Assembly: GCA_028699065.1 (NCBI GenBank)
Contig: JAQVVH010000002.1
Location: 124,001-188,000, forward strand
Length of the DNA stretch: 64,000 nt
Source: Gallionella sp.
GTDB taxonomy: Bacteria > Pseudomonadota > Gammaproteobacteria > Burkholderiales > Gallionellaceae
Direction: 5' to 3'
A program made the position numbers and the translations under genes. The notes under the pieces are model-generated. The model had not been told where the DNA came from and searched no databases. It saw only the letters and a list, made by a program, of their open reading frames with translations. Shown here in pieces: positions 55,313 to 64,000 of this stretch. Numbering within the stretch: position 1 is the first letter of the stretch; each line of letters opens with the position of its first letter.

Positions 55313-57628
55313 CTACCCTTTCATCCTATTGAGGCCGATCCACGCTTGTCCCAGCGCCAATCCGCCATCGTTGGCCGGCACCCGCCGGGCCTGAAAAACC
55401 GTCAGCCCGGACGCGCGCAACTGTGCAGCCAGATTTTCGCTCAAAATCCGGTTGAGGAAACAGCCACCGCCCAGGGCCACCTTGCGCAATCCGGTACGCC
55501 GGCTTGCCCAGTGCACCCATTCAGCCAATCCGGCTGCGAGCGTGGCATGGAACAAGGCCGCACCCGCCGCCGCATCACGGTAATCGGCAAGACTGGCCAG
55601 CAAAGGCAGGCAATCCAGCACCCCATATTGATTCACGACACAACCGCCCGGCAGTGGCGCCATGTTTCCATGCCGCGTTGCCAGACTTTCCAGCAACATC
55701 GCGGCTTGTCCCTCGAAATGGTTGGTCTGGCTGATACCCAGTAGCGCCGCTGCTGCATCGAACAGACGACCGCAACTCGAAGTGTGCAACAAGCCCGAAT
55801 CACGTGCCAGCAAACCGGCCACGATCTCCACGGCCGGAAACGGGAAACGCTGCGTAATCTGGTCACTGCGTCCCAATGCCTGCAACACCGCCGCGCCCAT
55901 GCGCCAAGGCTGCCGTGCGGCGGCATCTCCGCCCGCGAGCGGCAACGGCCGCAAGTGTCCGAGTCGTTCAAAATACGCGCTGTCAACACGCAATAACTCA
56001 CCGCCCCAGGGCGTGCCGTCGCTGCCCAGCCCCACGCCATCCAGCGCCAGCCCGAGCACGGGTTCGTTCAGGCCATGCTCGGCCGCCACCGCGGCGATAT
56101 GAGCATGGTGATGCTGCACAGAAATCAGGGGAATATCGTGCTGTGCCGCAAACTCAGCCGCAAAGCGCGAACTGAAAAAATCGGGGTGTGCATCGTGGAC
56201 GACCGCCTCGGGAATGATTTCCAGCACCTGACTCGAATGCGCCACGGCTTCTTCCAGAAATTCGCAGGTCGCGGCATTGTCGAGCGAGCCAACATGGGGC
56301 GAGAGAAACGCCTCGTTGCCCCGGGTGAGGCAAATCGTGTTCTTGAAATATCCACCCACCGCCAATATCGATGCCCCGGAGGCCGGCAGGCTCACCGGCA
56401 CAGGCGCATAGCCGCGACTGCGGCGCAGGAAAGCGGGCGCGCCGTCGATAAAACGCAGCACGCTGTCGTCCGCACGATGCAAGATTTCCCGATCGTGCAG
56501 CAAAAACAAATCAGCCAGGCAGCGCAGACGTTCCCGTGCATCGGCATTTTTACTGACGAGCGGCTCTCCGCCCGGATTGGCCGAGGTGCAAACCAGTGCC
56601 CAGGAATGCGTTTGCGTGAGCCAGTCGCTGCCCGAGGGTGAACCCGCAAGCGCGTGAAACAGCAGGTAATGCAACGGCGTATACGGCAGCATGATCCCCA
56701 GTTCCTGCAGGCCATCCGCCACGCCGGGAAAATCACCGCTGCGCTCCAGCAGCACGATGGGTCGCTGCGCACTTTCGAGACATTCCCGTTCCGCATCGCT
56801 ATAGCGTGCCAATCCGTCGAGCGAGGCGATATTCAGCACCATCAGGGCAAACGGTTTTTCATCGCGGGCTTTGCGTTCGCGCAAGCGCCTGACGGCGGCC
56901 GGATTGCGCGCGTCACAGAACAGATGAAATCCGCCCAGCCCTTTGAGCGCCAGAATTTCCCCGGCCTGCAAACGCTTGGCTGCAAGTGCTATCGGATCAT
57001 CCGTCGTCAGGTTTGCGCCGGACGCATCGCGTAATTCCAGCTTCGGGCCGCAAGCCGGACAGGCCGTGGCCTCGGCATGAAAGCGCCGGTTCTGCGGATT
57101 CTCGTATTCGTTCAGACACTCCGGACACAGGGGAAAGTCGGCCATGGCGGTGTTTTGCCGGTCATAAGGCAGGCGCGCGGTGAGGGTGTAACGCGGACCG
57201 CAATGCATGCAGTTGATGAACGGATAACGCCGGCGCCGGTCACTCGTACCGAACAGCTCGGCGAGACAATCCGGGCAAGTGGCGCTATCGGGTGCAATTC
57301 GGGCCGTGGCGTCGCCCGTGCAACTGTCGAGAATGGTAAATCCCTGCTCGGGCCGGATTGCTATCGACGTAATTTCAATCCCGGCCAGAAAAGCCTGGGG
57401 AGGCAAATGTTGTTGCAGCGCGGCAATCATGGCCTCCAGCGCATCGGGCGGCCCCTGAATTTCGAGCGAGACACCCGCCGCTGTATTGCGCACCCAGCCG
57501 GAAAGGTCGAACTGCTGCGCGAGTCGGTACACAAACGGCCGGAAGCCAACGCCCTGCACTTGCCCCCGAATCTGAAGGTTGCGGCGCTGCAAACACAGCC
57601 CTGTACCTTCCCTTTCGTCCGCCTGCAT
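55313..57628 (-). CDS. hypF: Carbamoyltransferase HypF
   Basis: The 771-residue protein has an N-terminal acylphosphatase domain (VQGVGFRPFVYRLA), two zinc-finger modules (CPDCLAELF, CMHCGPRYT, CPECLNEY, CPACGP), a YrdC domain (about 200-385) and a Kae1-like carbamoyltransferase domain with HHHAHIAAVAAEHG near 480. It transfers carbamoyl phosphate-derived carbamoyl to HypE. TAATG overlap with the hypB stop. Confidence 0.95.
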   Translation of the reverse strand: MQADEREGTGLCLQRRNLQIRGQVQGVGFRPFVYRLAQQFDLSGWVRNTAAGVSLEIQGPPDALEAMIAALQQHLPPQAFLAGIEITSIAIRPEQGFTILDSCTGDATARIAPDSATCPDCLAELFGTSDRRRRYPFINCMHCGPRYTLTARLPYDRQNTAMADFPLCPECLNEYENPQNRRFHAEATACPACGPKLELRDASGANLTTDDPIALAAKRLQAGEILALKGLGGFHLFCDARNPAAVRRLRERKARDEKPFALMVLNIASLDGLARYSDAERECLESAQRPIVLLERSGDFPGVADGLQELGIMLPYTPLHYLLFHALAGSPSGSDWLTQTHSWALVCTSANPGGEPLVSKNADARERLRCLADLFLLHDREILHRADDSVLRFIDGAPAFLRRSRGYAPVPVSLPASGASILAVGGYFKNTICLTRGNEAFLSPHVGSLDNAATCEFLEEAVAHSSQVLEIIPEAVVHDAHPDFFSSRFAAEFAAQHDIPLISVQHHHAHIAAVAAEHGLNEPVLGLALDGVGLGSDGTPWGGELLRVDSAYFERLGHLRPLPLAGGDAAARQPWRMGAAVLQALGRSDQITQRFPFPAVEIVAGLLARDSGLLHTSSCGRLFDAAAALLGISQTNHFEGQAAMLLESLATRHGNMAPLPGGCVVNQYGVLDCLPLLASLADYRDAAAGAALFHATLAAGLAEWVHWASRRTGLRKVALGGGCFLNRILSENLAAQLRASGLTVFQARRVPANDGGLALGQAWIGLNRMKG

Positions 57629-58434
57629 TACGCGCCGGTCCCGGCTGTTGCCGCCTCCGACAAACCGGAAGCCAGCCAGGCCAGCCAGTCCGAAAAACCT
57701 TCGCCGCTTGTCGCGGAAATTTTGAAAATCCGGATATCCGGATTGACACGGCGCACGAAGTCGATCGCCTTCTCCACATCGAAATCCAGATATGGCAGCA
57801 AGTCGATTTTGTTCAGTAACATGACATCGGCGGCGGCAAACATGTCGGGATATTTGAGCGGTTTATCCTCGCCCTCGGTCACCGAGAGAATGACCACTTT
57901 GTGCGCTTCACCCAGATCGAACGATGCCGGGCAAACCAGATTACCGACGTTCTCAATGAGCAGCAGACTGCGCGCAGCCGGGTCAAGCTGTTGCAGCGCA
58001 TGTTCAACCATGTGCGCATCGAGATGACAGCCTTTGCCGGTGTTAATTTGTAGCGCCGGCGCACCGGTTTCCCGGATGCGTTCGGCATCGTTCGAGGTTT
58101 GCTGGTCTCCCTCGATCACAGCCATCGGATAACGCCCGCCAAGTTCACGAATGGTTCGCACCAGCAGGCTGGTTTTGCCCGAACCCGGACTGGAAACCAG
58201 ATTCAGCGCAAAAATTCCGCGCTGCCGAAAATGCTCGCGATTCGCTTCGGCGTGCCGGTCATTGCGCGCCAGAATATCCTGCTCAATCCGGACCAGACGG
58301 GTTTCGCCTTGTTCAGGGCTGCGCGTTTTGGGTGCCCGAAAACCGTAGCGCAACGCCGACGCATGGTGATGCGTATGCCCCGCGCCATTTTCCAGCGTGA
58401 CGCTATCGCTACCACAACCACATACTGAACACAT
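57628..58434 (-). CDS. hypB: Nickel-inserting GTPase HypB
   Basis: The 268-residue SIMIBI GTPase has the N-terminal MCSVCGCG nickel site, a short His-rich stretch (HTHHHAS), P-loop [11 protein letters not shown] near 80-90 and later CxD-type metal residues (GKGCHLD). It inserts Ni into the hydrogenase with HypA; no hypA gene is present upstream or anywhere in the window. AGGAG lies 7 nt before the ATG. Confidence 0.94.
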   Translation of the reverse strand: MCSVCGCGSDSVTLENGAGHTHHHASALRYGFRAPKTRSPEQGETRLVRIEQDILARNDRHAEANREHFRQRGIFALNLVSSPGSGKTSLLVRTIRELGGRYPMAVIEGDQQTSNDAERIRETGAPALQINTGKGCHLDAHMVEHALQQLDPAARSLLLIENVGNLVCPASFDLGEAHKVVILSVTEGEDKPLKYPDMFAAADVMLLNKIDLLPYLDFDVEKAIDFVRRVNPDIRIFKISATSGEGFSDWLAWLASGLSEAATAGTGA

Positions 58435-58489
58435 TCTTTTACTCCTGATATTACCTCGATCATGCAGCGCGAATTATGCGCCGGAATGA

Positions 58490-59272
58490 TTAAGAATTTT
58501 TGTCCGCGGCTGAATTCATGAGGCCGATTGCCTGCTGTAAATCCTGCCAGGCTTTGGCTTTTTCCAGCGGGCTGCGCAGCAAATAGGCCGGATGATAGGT
58601 AATCACCAGCGGGATGCCGTGATAGTCGTGCGGGGTTCCGCGAAGCGAAGCCAGCGTAGCATCGCAGCCCAGCAGCGCGTTGGCCGCCGTCTTGCCCAGG
58701 GCCACGATAATTTTGGGTTGCAGCAGTTCGATCTGCCTTTGCAAATAAGGCAGGCAACTGGAGATTTCGCCCGATTCCGGTGCGCGGTTTCCCGGCGGAC
58801 GGCATTTGACGATGTTGGCGATATACACCTTTTGGCCGCGCTTCAACTGCATGACCAGCAGCATGTTATCGAGCAGTTTGCCGGCCTGACCGACGAACGG
58901 CTCGCCCCGTGCATCCTCGTCTGCACCGGGCCCCTCGCCCACAAACAGCCAGTTGGCACGTTCATCGCCCACACCGAAAACGGTTTGTGTACAGCCCGCC
59001 CGCAGCGGGCAAGCCGTGCATTCGCGCACCGTGGTTTTGAGCGTGGCCCAGCCCATGCTGGACAGCGGATTTTCACTGTCGACGGCGACCGACTTTGCGA
59101 TTCCGGGTTCAGCAGCGGGTGGTGCGGCAATCGGTAATGGCTGTGATGACGCTGCTGGCACGCTGTCCGAATGATGTTCCGCCACTTCTGCGGCAGGCGG
59201 CTCTGCCGCACCCCGTTCGTGCCACAGGGGAAACAGGTTCAACTCGCGCAGCATCGCTTCGTGTTTGTCCAT
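58490..59272 (-). CDS. Family 4 uracil-DNA glycosylase
   Basis: The 260-residue protein has an Ala/Pro/Ser-rich N-terminus (to about 80), Fe-S cluster Cys in CTACPLRAGC, the catalytic GEGPGADEDARGEPFVG motif and the HPAYLLRSP motif of family 4 UDGs. It removes uracil from DNA. Some members initiate with DNA polymerase-like C-terminal similarity to SPO1 polymerase; that is not extra function here. The ATG at 59272 is chosen by AGGA 5 nt upstream. Confidence 0.9.
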   Translation of the reverse strand: MDKHEAMLRELNLFPLWHERGAAEPPAAEVAEHHSDSVPAASSQPLPIAAPPAAEPGIAKSVAVDSENPLSSMGWATLKTTVRECTACPLRAGCTQTVFGVGDERANWLFVGEGPGADEDARGEPFVGQAGKLLDNMLLVMQLKRGQKVYIANIVKCRPPGNRAPESGEISSCLPYLQRQIELLQPKIIVALGKTAANALLGCDATLASLRGTPHDYHGIPLVITYHPAYLLRSPLEKAKAWQDLQQAIGLMNSAADKNS

Positions 59273-59279
59273 GGGTATC

Positions 59280-59720
59280 CTAGTGGAAAACAAGTTCACG
59301 ACACATGATCAGCGCATCCTCGCGTCCCAGTGAAGCGCGGTAATAGCCCCGGCGAACGCCTATTTTTCTAAAACCATTGGCGTTATACAAAGCAATCGCG
59401 GGTAAATTACCTTCGCGTACTTCGAGGAAAATGCGGCGCATATTATGCGAGCGGGCCCATTCCAGCATGGCCGCCAGCAATTGCCCGCCCATACCCTGAC
59501 GCTGGTATCCGGGGGCAACGGCAATGGTCAGAATATCCGCAGTATCCACTGCCGGCATCAGCACGGCATAACCGCGAACGCCCTCCACTGTTTCCTCGAC
59601 CAGACAGATATGTCCCGCCGTCATGGAATCCCTGAATTGCGACTCGTTCCAGGGATCAGCCTGCACCGCCTGCTCGATGGCCTCCACGGTATGCAGATCC
59701 GAAAATCTCATTTCGCGCAT
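59280..59720 (-). CDS. rimI: Ribosomal protein S18 N-alpha-acetyltransferase
   Basis: The 146-residue GNAT-fold enzyme acetylates the N-terminal Ala of S18. The acetyl-CoA motif is VAPGYQRQGMGGQLL near 90 and the C-terminal ALYNANGFRKIGVRRGYY is typical of RimI. The ATG at 59720 has GGAG 5 nt upstream and is preferred over MRFSDL at 59711. Confidence 0.9.
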   Translation of the reverse strand: MREMRFSDLHTVEAIEQAVQADPWNESQFRDSMTAGHICLVEETVEGVRGYAVLMPAVDTADILTIAVAPGYQRQGMGGQLLAAMLEWARSHNMRRIFLEVREGNLPAIALYNANGFRKIGVRRGYYRASLGREDALIMCRELVFH

Positions 59721-60388
59721 TGCCGCTCCGCCGTGGTCAGCGCAACCTTGTCGCGCAAATAAAGCGGCAGGGCCTGGGCTGCATCCAGCCCGGCACCCCG
59801 TCGGATTTCATGCGCGCCCAGCCGGGCCACTGCGCTCGCCTGGGGGACCACACTGCCGTCGATCCCGGCGAGTTGTCCGTTATAACGGTTGGGCAGCGCG
59901 GCATCCACTCGCACCCCACTGCCGAGCAAATGCCAGCCCCCGCCAGGCACGGCGGGGACATCCGCCGGTTTGCACACGCGCGGGGCACTCACTTCCACCC
60001 AGTCCCCGCGCTGTTTTTCATAGGCTGCGTGGTAGAGCTCGCCCATCCGGGCATCCAGCACAGCGATCACTTTGTCCTGCGCCGAAGCTTCTGCCAGCGC
60101 GGCCAGCGTGCAGATGCCCGCAACGGGAAGATCCGCGCCCAGCGCCAGCCCCTGTGCCACGCCGCAGGCAATCCGCACGCCGGTGAAAGAACCGGGACCG
60201 CGACCGAATGCCAGACCGTCGAGTTGCTGCAGTGTGATACCGGCATCAGTCAGAACACCGTTCAGCATATCCATGAGGATTTCGGAATGACGCTGGCCGG
60301 CGAGTTCGCAGCAACCGCTGACACGACCGTCCTGCCAGAGTGCGACCGAGCAGTATTCGGTTGAAGTTTCCAGAGCCAGGACGCGCAT
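59708..60388 (-). CDS. tsaB: tRNA threonylcarbamoyladenosine biosynthesis protein TsaB
   Basis: The 226-residue ASKHA-fold protein starts [17 protein letters not shown] and has GRGPGSFTGVRIACGVAQGLA. With TsaD and TsaE it makes t6A37 in tRNAs reading ANN codons. It begins at the ispF stop (TGATG) and overlaps rimI by 13 nt. Confidence 0.93.
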   Translation of the reverse strand: MRVLALETSTEYCSVALWQDGRVSGCCELAGQRHSEILMDMLNGVLTDAGITLQQLDGLAFGRGPGSFTGVRIACGVAQGLALGADLPVAGICTLAALAEASAQDKVIAVLDARMGELYHAAYEKQRGDWVEVSAPRVCKPADVPAVPGGGWHLLGSGVRVDAALPNRYNGQLAGIDGSVVPQASAVARLGAHEIRRGAGLDAAQALPLYLRDKVALTTAERQCAK

Positions 60389-60861
60389 CAGTTGGCCAGC
60401 AGCAATACCACCGCCTGGGCTGCGATACCCTCGCCGCGGCCGGTGTATCCCAGTTTTTCAGTAGTGGTGGCTTTAACGTTGACCGCGCTGTGTTCAATGC
60501 GCAGATCGGCTGCGATATTGGCAACCATCTGCGTGATGTGTGGCGCCATTTTGGGTGCTTGCGCGATGATCGTGGCATCCACGTTGCCTACGCGGTAACC
60601 TGCCTCGCGCACGAGATGCAAGGTTTCGCGCAACAGAATGCGGCTGTCGATATTCTTGAAACGGGCGTCGGTGTCGGAAAAGTGCCGGCCAATGTCGCCC
60701 AGCGCCGCCGCGCCCAGCAGCGCATCGCAAATTGCATGCAGCAAGACGTCCGCGTCGGAATGGCCGAGTAGTCCCTTGTCATGCGGAATTTCGACACCGC
60801 CGATGATCAGTTTGCGTTCCGCCACCAGCTGGTGCACATCAAATCCCTGACCTATGCGCAT
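60388..60861 (-). CDS. ispF: 2-C-methyl-D-erythritol 2,4-cyclodiphosphate synthase
   Basis: The 157-residue enzyme of the MEP isoprenoid pathway begins [12 protein letters not shown] and has [18 protein letters not shown], whose Asp and His bind zinc. Two ATGs are adjacent; the second is 6 nt from AAGGAG and is chosen. Overlaps ispD. Confidence 0.95.
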   Translation of the reverse strand: MRIGQGFDVHQLVAERKLIIGGVEIPHDKGLLGHSDADVLLHAICDALLGAAALGDIGRHFSDTDARFKNIDSRILLRETLHLVREAGYRVGNVDATIIAQAPKMAPHITQMVANIAADLRIEHSAVNVKATTTEKLGYTGRGEGIAAQAVVLLLAN

Positions 60862-61544
60862 CATGCTCTCCTTTTCTGAAGTAACAATTCGGCGAGCTGC
60901 ACGTCCTGCGGGTATGTCACCTTGAAATTACCGGAATCACCGGCCACCAGTTTCGGCTGCAAGCCTAATGCTTCAATCGCACCGGCCTCATCCGTCACGC
61001 CACTATTTGAGCACAGCGCCCGGGCCAGCAAACCGGCACGGAACATTTGCGGCGTCTGCGCCTGCCATAACCTTTCCCGCGGTTCGGTACATTCGATCCG
61101 TTGGGTGGCGTCGGCACGCTTGATCGTGTCGGCGACCGGAACGGCGAGAATGCCGCCGACCGGATCGTCGCGCAGTTCGTCGATCAATTTCGCAAGCTGC
61201 GCCTGGGTAATACAGGGACGCGCCGCGTCATGCACCAGCACCCAGTCGTCCGGCTCAAGTTCCGAGGCAAGCAGACCATTTGCCACACTTTCCGCGCGCG
61301 TTTCACCGCCGCAATATAAGGGCTGCAGCTTGTCACCAAACGCCGACCAGTCATAACTGTGGAATTGCACATCGCCGGGCGACAACACGACGAACACGGT
61401 AGCAATTTCAGGGCAGGCACACAGCGCCGACAGCGTATGCCAGAGCATAGGCTTGCCGACAAGCGGCAAATACTGCTTGGGCAGTTCGCCCCCCATGCGG
61501 GCACCGAAACCGGCCGCCGGGACCAGTGCGTGAAATTCAGTCAT
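60861..61544 (-). CDS. ispD: 2-C-methyl-D-erythritol 4-phosphate cytidylyltransferase
   Basis: The 227-residue nucleotidyltransferase starts with [20 protein letters not shown] and has [11 protein letters not shown] near 100. It activates methylerythritol phosphate with CTP; ispF acts two steps later. Four bases overlap ispF. Confidence 0.95.
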   Translation of the reverse strand: MTEFHALVPAAGFGARMGGELPKQYLPLVGKPMLWHTLSALCACPEIATVFVVLSPGDVQFHSYDWSAFGDKLQPLYCGGETRAESVANGLLASELEPDDWVLVHDAARPCITQAQLAKLIDELRDDPVGGILAVPVADTIKRADATQRIECTEPRERLWQAQTPQMFRAGLLARALCSNSGVTDEAGAIEALGLQPKLVAGDSGNFKVTYPQDVQLAELLLQKRRA

Positions 61545-61568
61545 GCAATCTCCGCGACAGAAACAGGT

Positions 61569-62844
61569 TCAGCGCGCCGCGTCCAGCGCCTGGCTGATAT
61601 CGGCGAGGATGTCATCGATATGTTCGATACCGATGGACAAACGCACCATATCTTCCGAAACCCCGGCGGCCGCGAGCTCCACGCCGCTCAACTGGCGGTG
61701 CGTTGTTGACGCCGGATGACAGGCCAGCGATTTGGCGTCGCCGATATTCACCAGACGCAGAATCATTTGCAGCGCATCGATGAATTTTGCGCCGGCGGCC
61801 TGCCCGCCCTTGATGCCAAAAGTCAGAATGCCCGAGGCTTTACCGCCAGTGATTTTCTGGCAGGTCGCATGGAATTTGCTGTCCGGCAGTCCCGCATAGT
61901 TGACCCACGCGACTTGCGGGTGAGCCCGCAAAAATTCGGCCACCTTGAGCGCATTTTCGCAATGGCGCTCCATGCGCAGCGCCAGCGTTTCCAATCCCTG
62001 CAATAGCAGGAAGGCACTCAACGGTGCGAGCGCAGAACCGGTGTTGCGCAACGGCACAACCCGGCAGCGTCCGATGAAGGCTGCCGCACCCAGCGCTTCG
62101 GTATAAACCACGCCGTGGTAGGACGGATCCGGTTCGTTCAGCATCGGGAAGCGCGTCTTGTTCGCCACCCAGTCGAATTTGCCGGAATCCACAATCACGC
62201 CGCCGATGGTCGTGCCATGGCCGCCGATGTATTTGGTGAGCGAATGAATCACAATATCCGCGCCGTGCTCAAACGGCTTGCACAGACAGGGCGTGGCTAC
62301 GGTGTTATCCACGATCAGCGGAACACCGTGACGGTGCGCGATGTCGGCCAGCTTTTGCAGATCAACCACATTGCCCAGCGGATTGCCGATGGTTTCGCAA
62401 TACAGCGCCGCGGGTTTTGTCATCGATCAGCGCTTCCAGTCCGGCGTAATCGTCATGCGAAGCCATGCGCACCTGAATGCCCTGACGCGGGAAAGTGTGT
62501 GCGAACAGGTTGTAAGTGCCACCATACAGCTGGCTCGTGCTGACAATATTGTCGCCGGCCTGGCTGATGCACTGGATTGCATATGTAATCGCCGCCATGC
62601 CCGAGGCCACCGCCAGCGCTGCAATCCCGCCTTCAATCGCGGCGATGCGTTCCTCCAGCACCGCCGTGGTCGGATTCATGATGCGGGTGTAAATATTGCC
62701 CGCCACCTGCAAATTGAACAGGTCGGCGCCATGCTGGGTGTTATCGAAGGTATAGGACGTCGTCTGGTAAATCGGCACGGCCGCAGCCTTGGTCGAAATT
62801 TCAGACTTGTAACCGTGATGCAGCGCAAGTGACTCAAGACGCAT
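61569..62844 (-). pseudogene. metY: O-acetylhomoserine sulfhydrylase-like gene interrupted by a 1-nt frameshift
   Basis: Two frames together encode a full PLP enzyme of the Cys/Met metabolism family: residues 1 to about 145 from 62844 (MRLESLALHHGYKSE, YTRIMNPTT) and the rest in another frame to 61569 (LYCETIGNP, IHSLTKYIGGHG with the PLP Lys). The shift lies at about 62405-62411, where one extra C on the plus strand turns CGCGCG into CGCCGCG. MetY uses O-acetylhomoserine and sulfide to make homocysteine. Because both parts are well conserved, a sequencing error or very recent mutation is more likely than old decay. Confidence 0.85.
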
Positions 62845-62883
62845 GATTTTGCTCTCCGATAGATGACTGGTCTAAGAATTTAT

Positions 62884-62929
62884 CGGTCTGGCAGTACCCG
62901 TTTGCGGGCAATCGCCCCACCCCAGACCG
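62884..62929 (-). promoter_or_regulatory. Structured leader upstream of metY
   Basis: An 8-bp outer stem (62884-62891 CGGTCTGG with 62922-62929 CCAGACCG) encloses an inner CCCG/CGGG hairpin (62897-62900 with 62905-62908). It lies 40-85 nt before the metY start codon on the transcribed strand. It does not match a SAM or SAH riboswitch that I can recall. Confidence 0.45.
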
Positions 62930-63027
62930 GGCCGGAATCATACCATGGGAGACCGGATATACCGCAGCCGGAAGGCATCACGGAACGCTTGGGCCTATAA
63001 TGCGCGCCTTTGTTTTGGATTGCCTGA

Positions 63028-64000
63028 ATGTTGTTCTCGTCTAAACACGCCCGCCCTCGCTATACCGGCTTGCAGGGCTCATCCGATGCGCTGGCGCTGG
63101 CGCAGTTTGCCGGGCAACGCGCACCGCTGCTGGTGATTACCGCCAATGCGCTCGACGCGCAGCGGCTCGCCGAAGAAATTCCCTTTTTCGCACCCGCACT
63201 GAAGGTGCATCTGCTGCCCGACTGGGAGACGCTGCCCTACGATCATTTCTCGCCGCATCAGGATTTGATCTCGGAACGCCTCGCAACTCTGCACCATATT
63301 CGCACGCAGGCTTTCGATGTCGTGGTCGTTCCTGTGACGACCGCGCTCTACCCGCTGCCACCGGTGAGTTATATGGCGGCTTACACGTTCTTCCTGAAAA
63401 AAGGCGAGACGCTTGATCTGGAAGCTTTGCGCAAGCAGATGACACTAGCCGGTTACAGCCATGTGCAGCAAGTGCTTGGCCCGGGGGAATATTGCGTGCG
63501 CGGCGGTCTCATCGATCTGTTCCCAATGGGCAGTCAACTGCCCTATCGCATCGATTTGTTCGATGACGAGATCGAAACCATTGCCACCTTCGATGTGGAC
63601 AGCCAGCGTACGCTGTATCCGGTGCCCGAGATTCGCCTGCTGCCCGCGCGCGAGTTCCCGCTGGATGAGAAAGGTCAGGCAACGTTCCGGCAGAACTTCC
63701 GCGAACGCTTCGAGGGAGATCCTTCAAAATCGCGCATTTACAAGGATGTGAGCAAAGGCATCGCGCCCGCCGGCATTGAGTATTATCTGCCGCTGTTTTT
63801 TGAGCAGACCGCCACACTGTTTGATTATTTGCCCGCAAACGCCACACTGTGTCTGCATCACGACGTGGATACCGCGATCCAGCAGTTTGCCCAGGAAGCC
63901 GCCTCGCGTTACAAGCTGCTGCGCGGCGATCCGCAACATCCGCTGCTGGAAACCCGGGAGCTGTTTTTGGGTGCGGATGACTTTTTTGTTCGGGCCAGGA
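63028..64000 (+). CDS. mfd: Transcription-repair coupling factor Mfd (partial, N-terminus)
   Basis: About 324 residues of the N-terminus are seen; the frame is open to the window end. UvrB-like motifs are present: LLPDWETLPYDHFSPHQDLISERL near 65-90, then YVxRGGLIDLFP-like CVRGGLIDLFPMG near 155, and FDDEIETIATFD. Mfd removes stalled RNA polymerase and recruits UvrA. The helicase part lies beyond the window. Confidence 0.95.
   Translation, partial: MLFSSKHARPRYTGLQGSSDALALAQFAGQRAPLLVITANALDAQRLAEEIPFFAPALKVHLLPDWETLPYDHFSPHQDLISERLATLHHIRTQAFDVVVVPVTTALYPLPPVSYMAAYTFFLKKGETLDLEALRKQMTLAGYSHVQQVLGPGEYCVRGGLIDLFPMGSQLPYRIDLFDDEIETIATFDVDSQRTLYPVPEIRLLPAREFPLDEKGQATFRQNFRERFEGDPSKSRIYKDVSKGIAPAGIEYYLPLFFEQTATLFDYLPANATLCLHHDVDTAIQQFAQEAASRYKLLRGDPQHPLLETRELFLGADDFFVRAR

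Noticed and set aside
62845..63027. SAM-II or SAH riboswitch upstream of metY
   Set aside because: The hairpin layout does not fit the pseudoknot or conserved bases of these classes as I recall them; kept only as an unassigned structure.

Overview
The window looks like the chromosome of a Gram-negative bacterium, most likely a betaproteobacterium (Nitrosomonadales, Gallionellaceae or a relative). This is inferred from recJ-prfB-lysS, ispD-ispF next to mfd, the Tad locus order and moderate-to-high GC; no 16S rRNA gene is present to prove it. No insertion sequence, prophage, CRISPR array or rRNA operon was seen. Coding density is high and no gene-free stretch exceeds 300 bases.

Positions 1-9223 (minus strand) hold a tightly packed exopolysaccharide operon. 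In transcription order: a BcsB-like periplasmic subunit, a membrane glycosyltransferase with four regularly spaced MshEN (c-di-GMP-binding) motifs, a polytopic membrane protein, a GH113-like lipoprotein, an outer-membrane barrel-like protein and a CotH-family kinase that runs off the left edge. Divergent from it are an AraC-type response regulator and a 7TM-type hybrid histidine kinase (9497-12855).

Positions 12860-18669 carry selD and mnmH (selenium donor and tRNA 2-selenouridine synthase, divergent with overlapping starts), sppA, a HAD phosphatase, an MscS channel and a ZIP transporter.

Positions 18747-34479 (minus strand) are one co-directional Tad/Flp pilus locus: flp, prepilin peptidase, AAA ATPase, cpaB, secretin, lipoprotein, tadG, two tadE-like genes, tadZ, tadA, tadB, tadC and a TPR/LytR_C lipoprotein. 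It ends with a small membrane protein, a CHASE-GAF-GGDEF diguanylate cyclase and an internally deleted HD-GYP remnant. Two surface-structure systems in this window are therefore tied to c-di-GMP.

Positions 34622-39243 are a patchwork of small units: an aldo/keto reductase, a LysE exporter, a YkgJ protein, an NTF2-like protein, an unlisted 32-residue membrane peptide with its own terminator, a DOPA-dioxygenase-like protein, a mazEF module and a BFD-like [2Fe-2S] protein. Then come tRNA-Arg(ACG), tRNA-Ser(GCU) and lysC.

Positions 40879-50313 (plus strand) carry recJ, a MgtC/DUF4010 protein, prfB with its programmed frameshift and lysS. A Crp/Fnr regulator follows, with a perfect TGTGA-N6-TCACA site in front of a small DUF2892 membrane protein, then a haem-c DUF3365 protein and a copper P-type ATPase. 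Positions 50310-62844 (minus strand) carry purT, hypBFCDE (no hypA), a family-4 uracil-DNA glycosylase, rimI, tsaB, ispF, ispD and a frameshifted metY. The window ends inside mfd.
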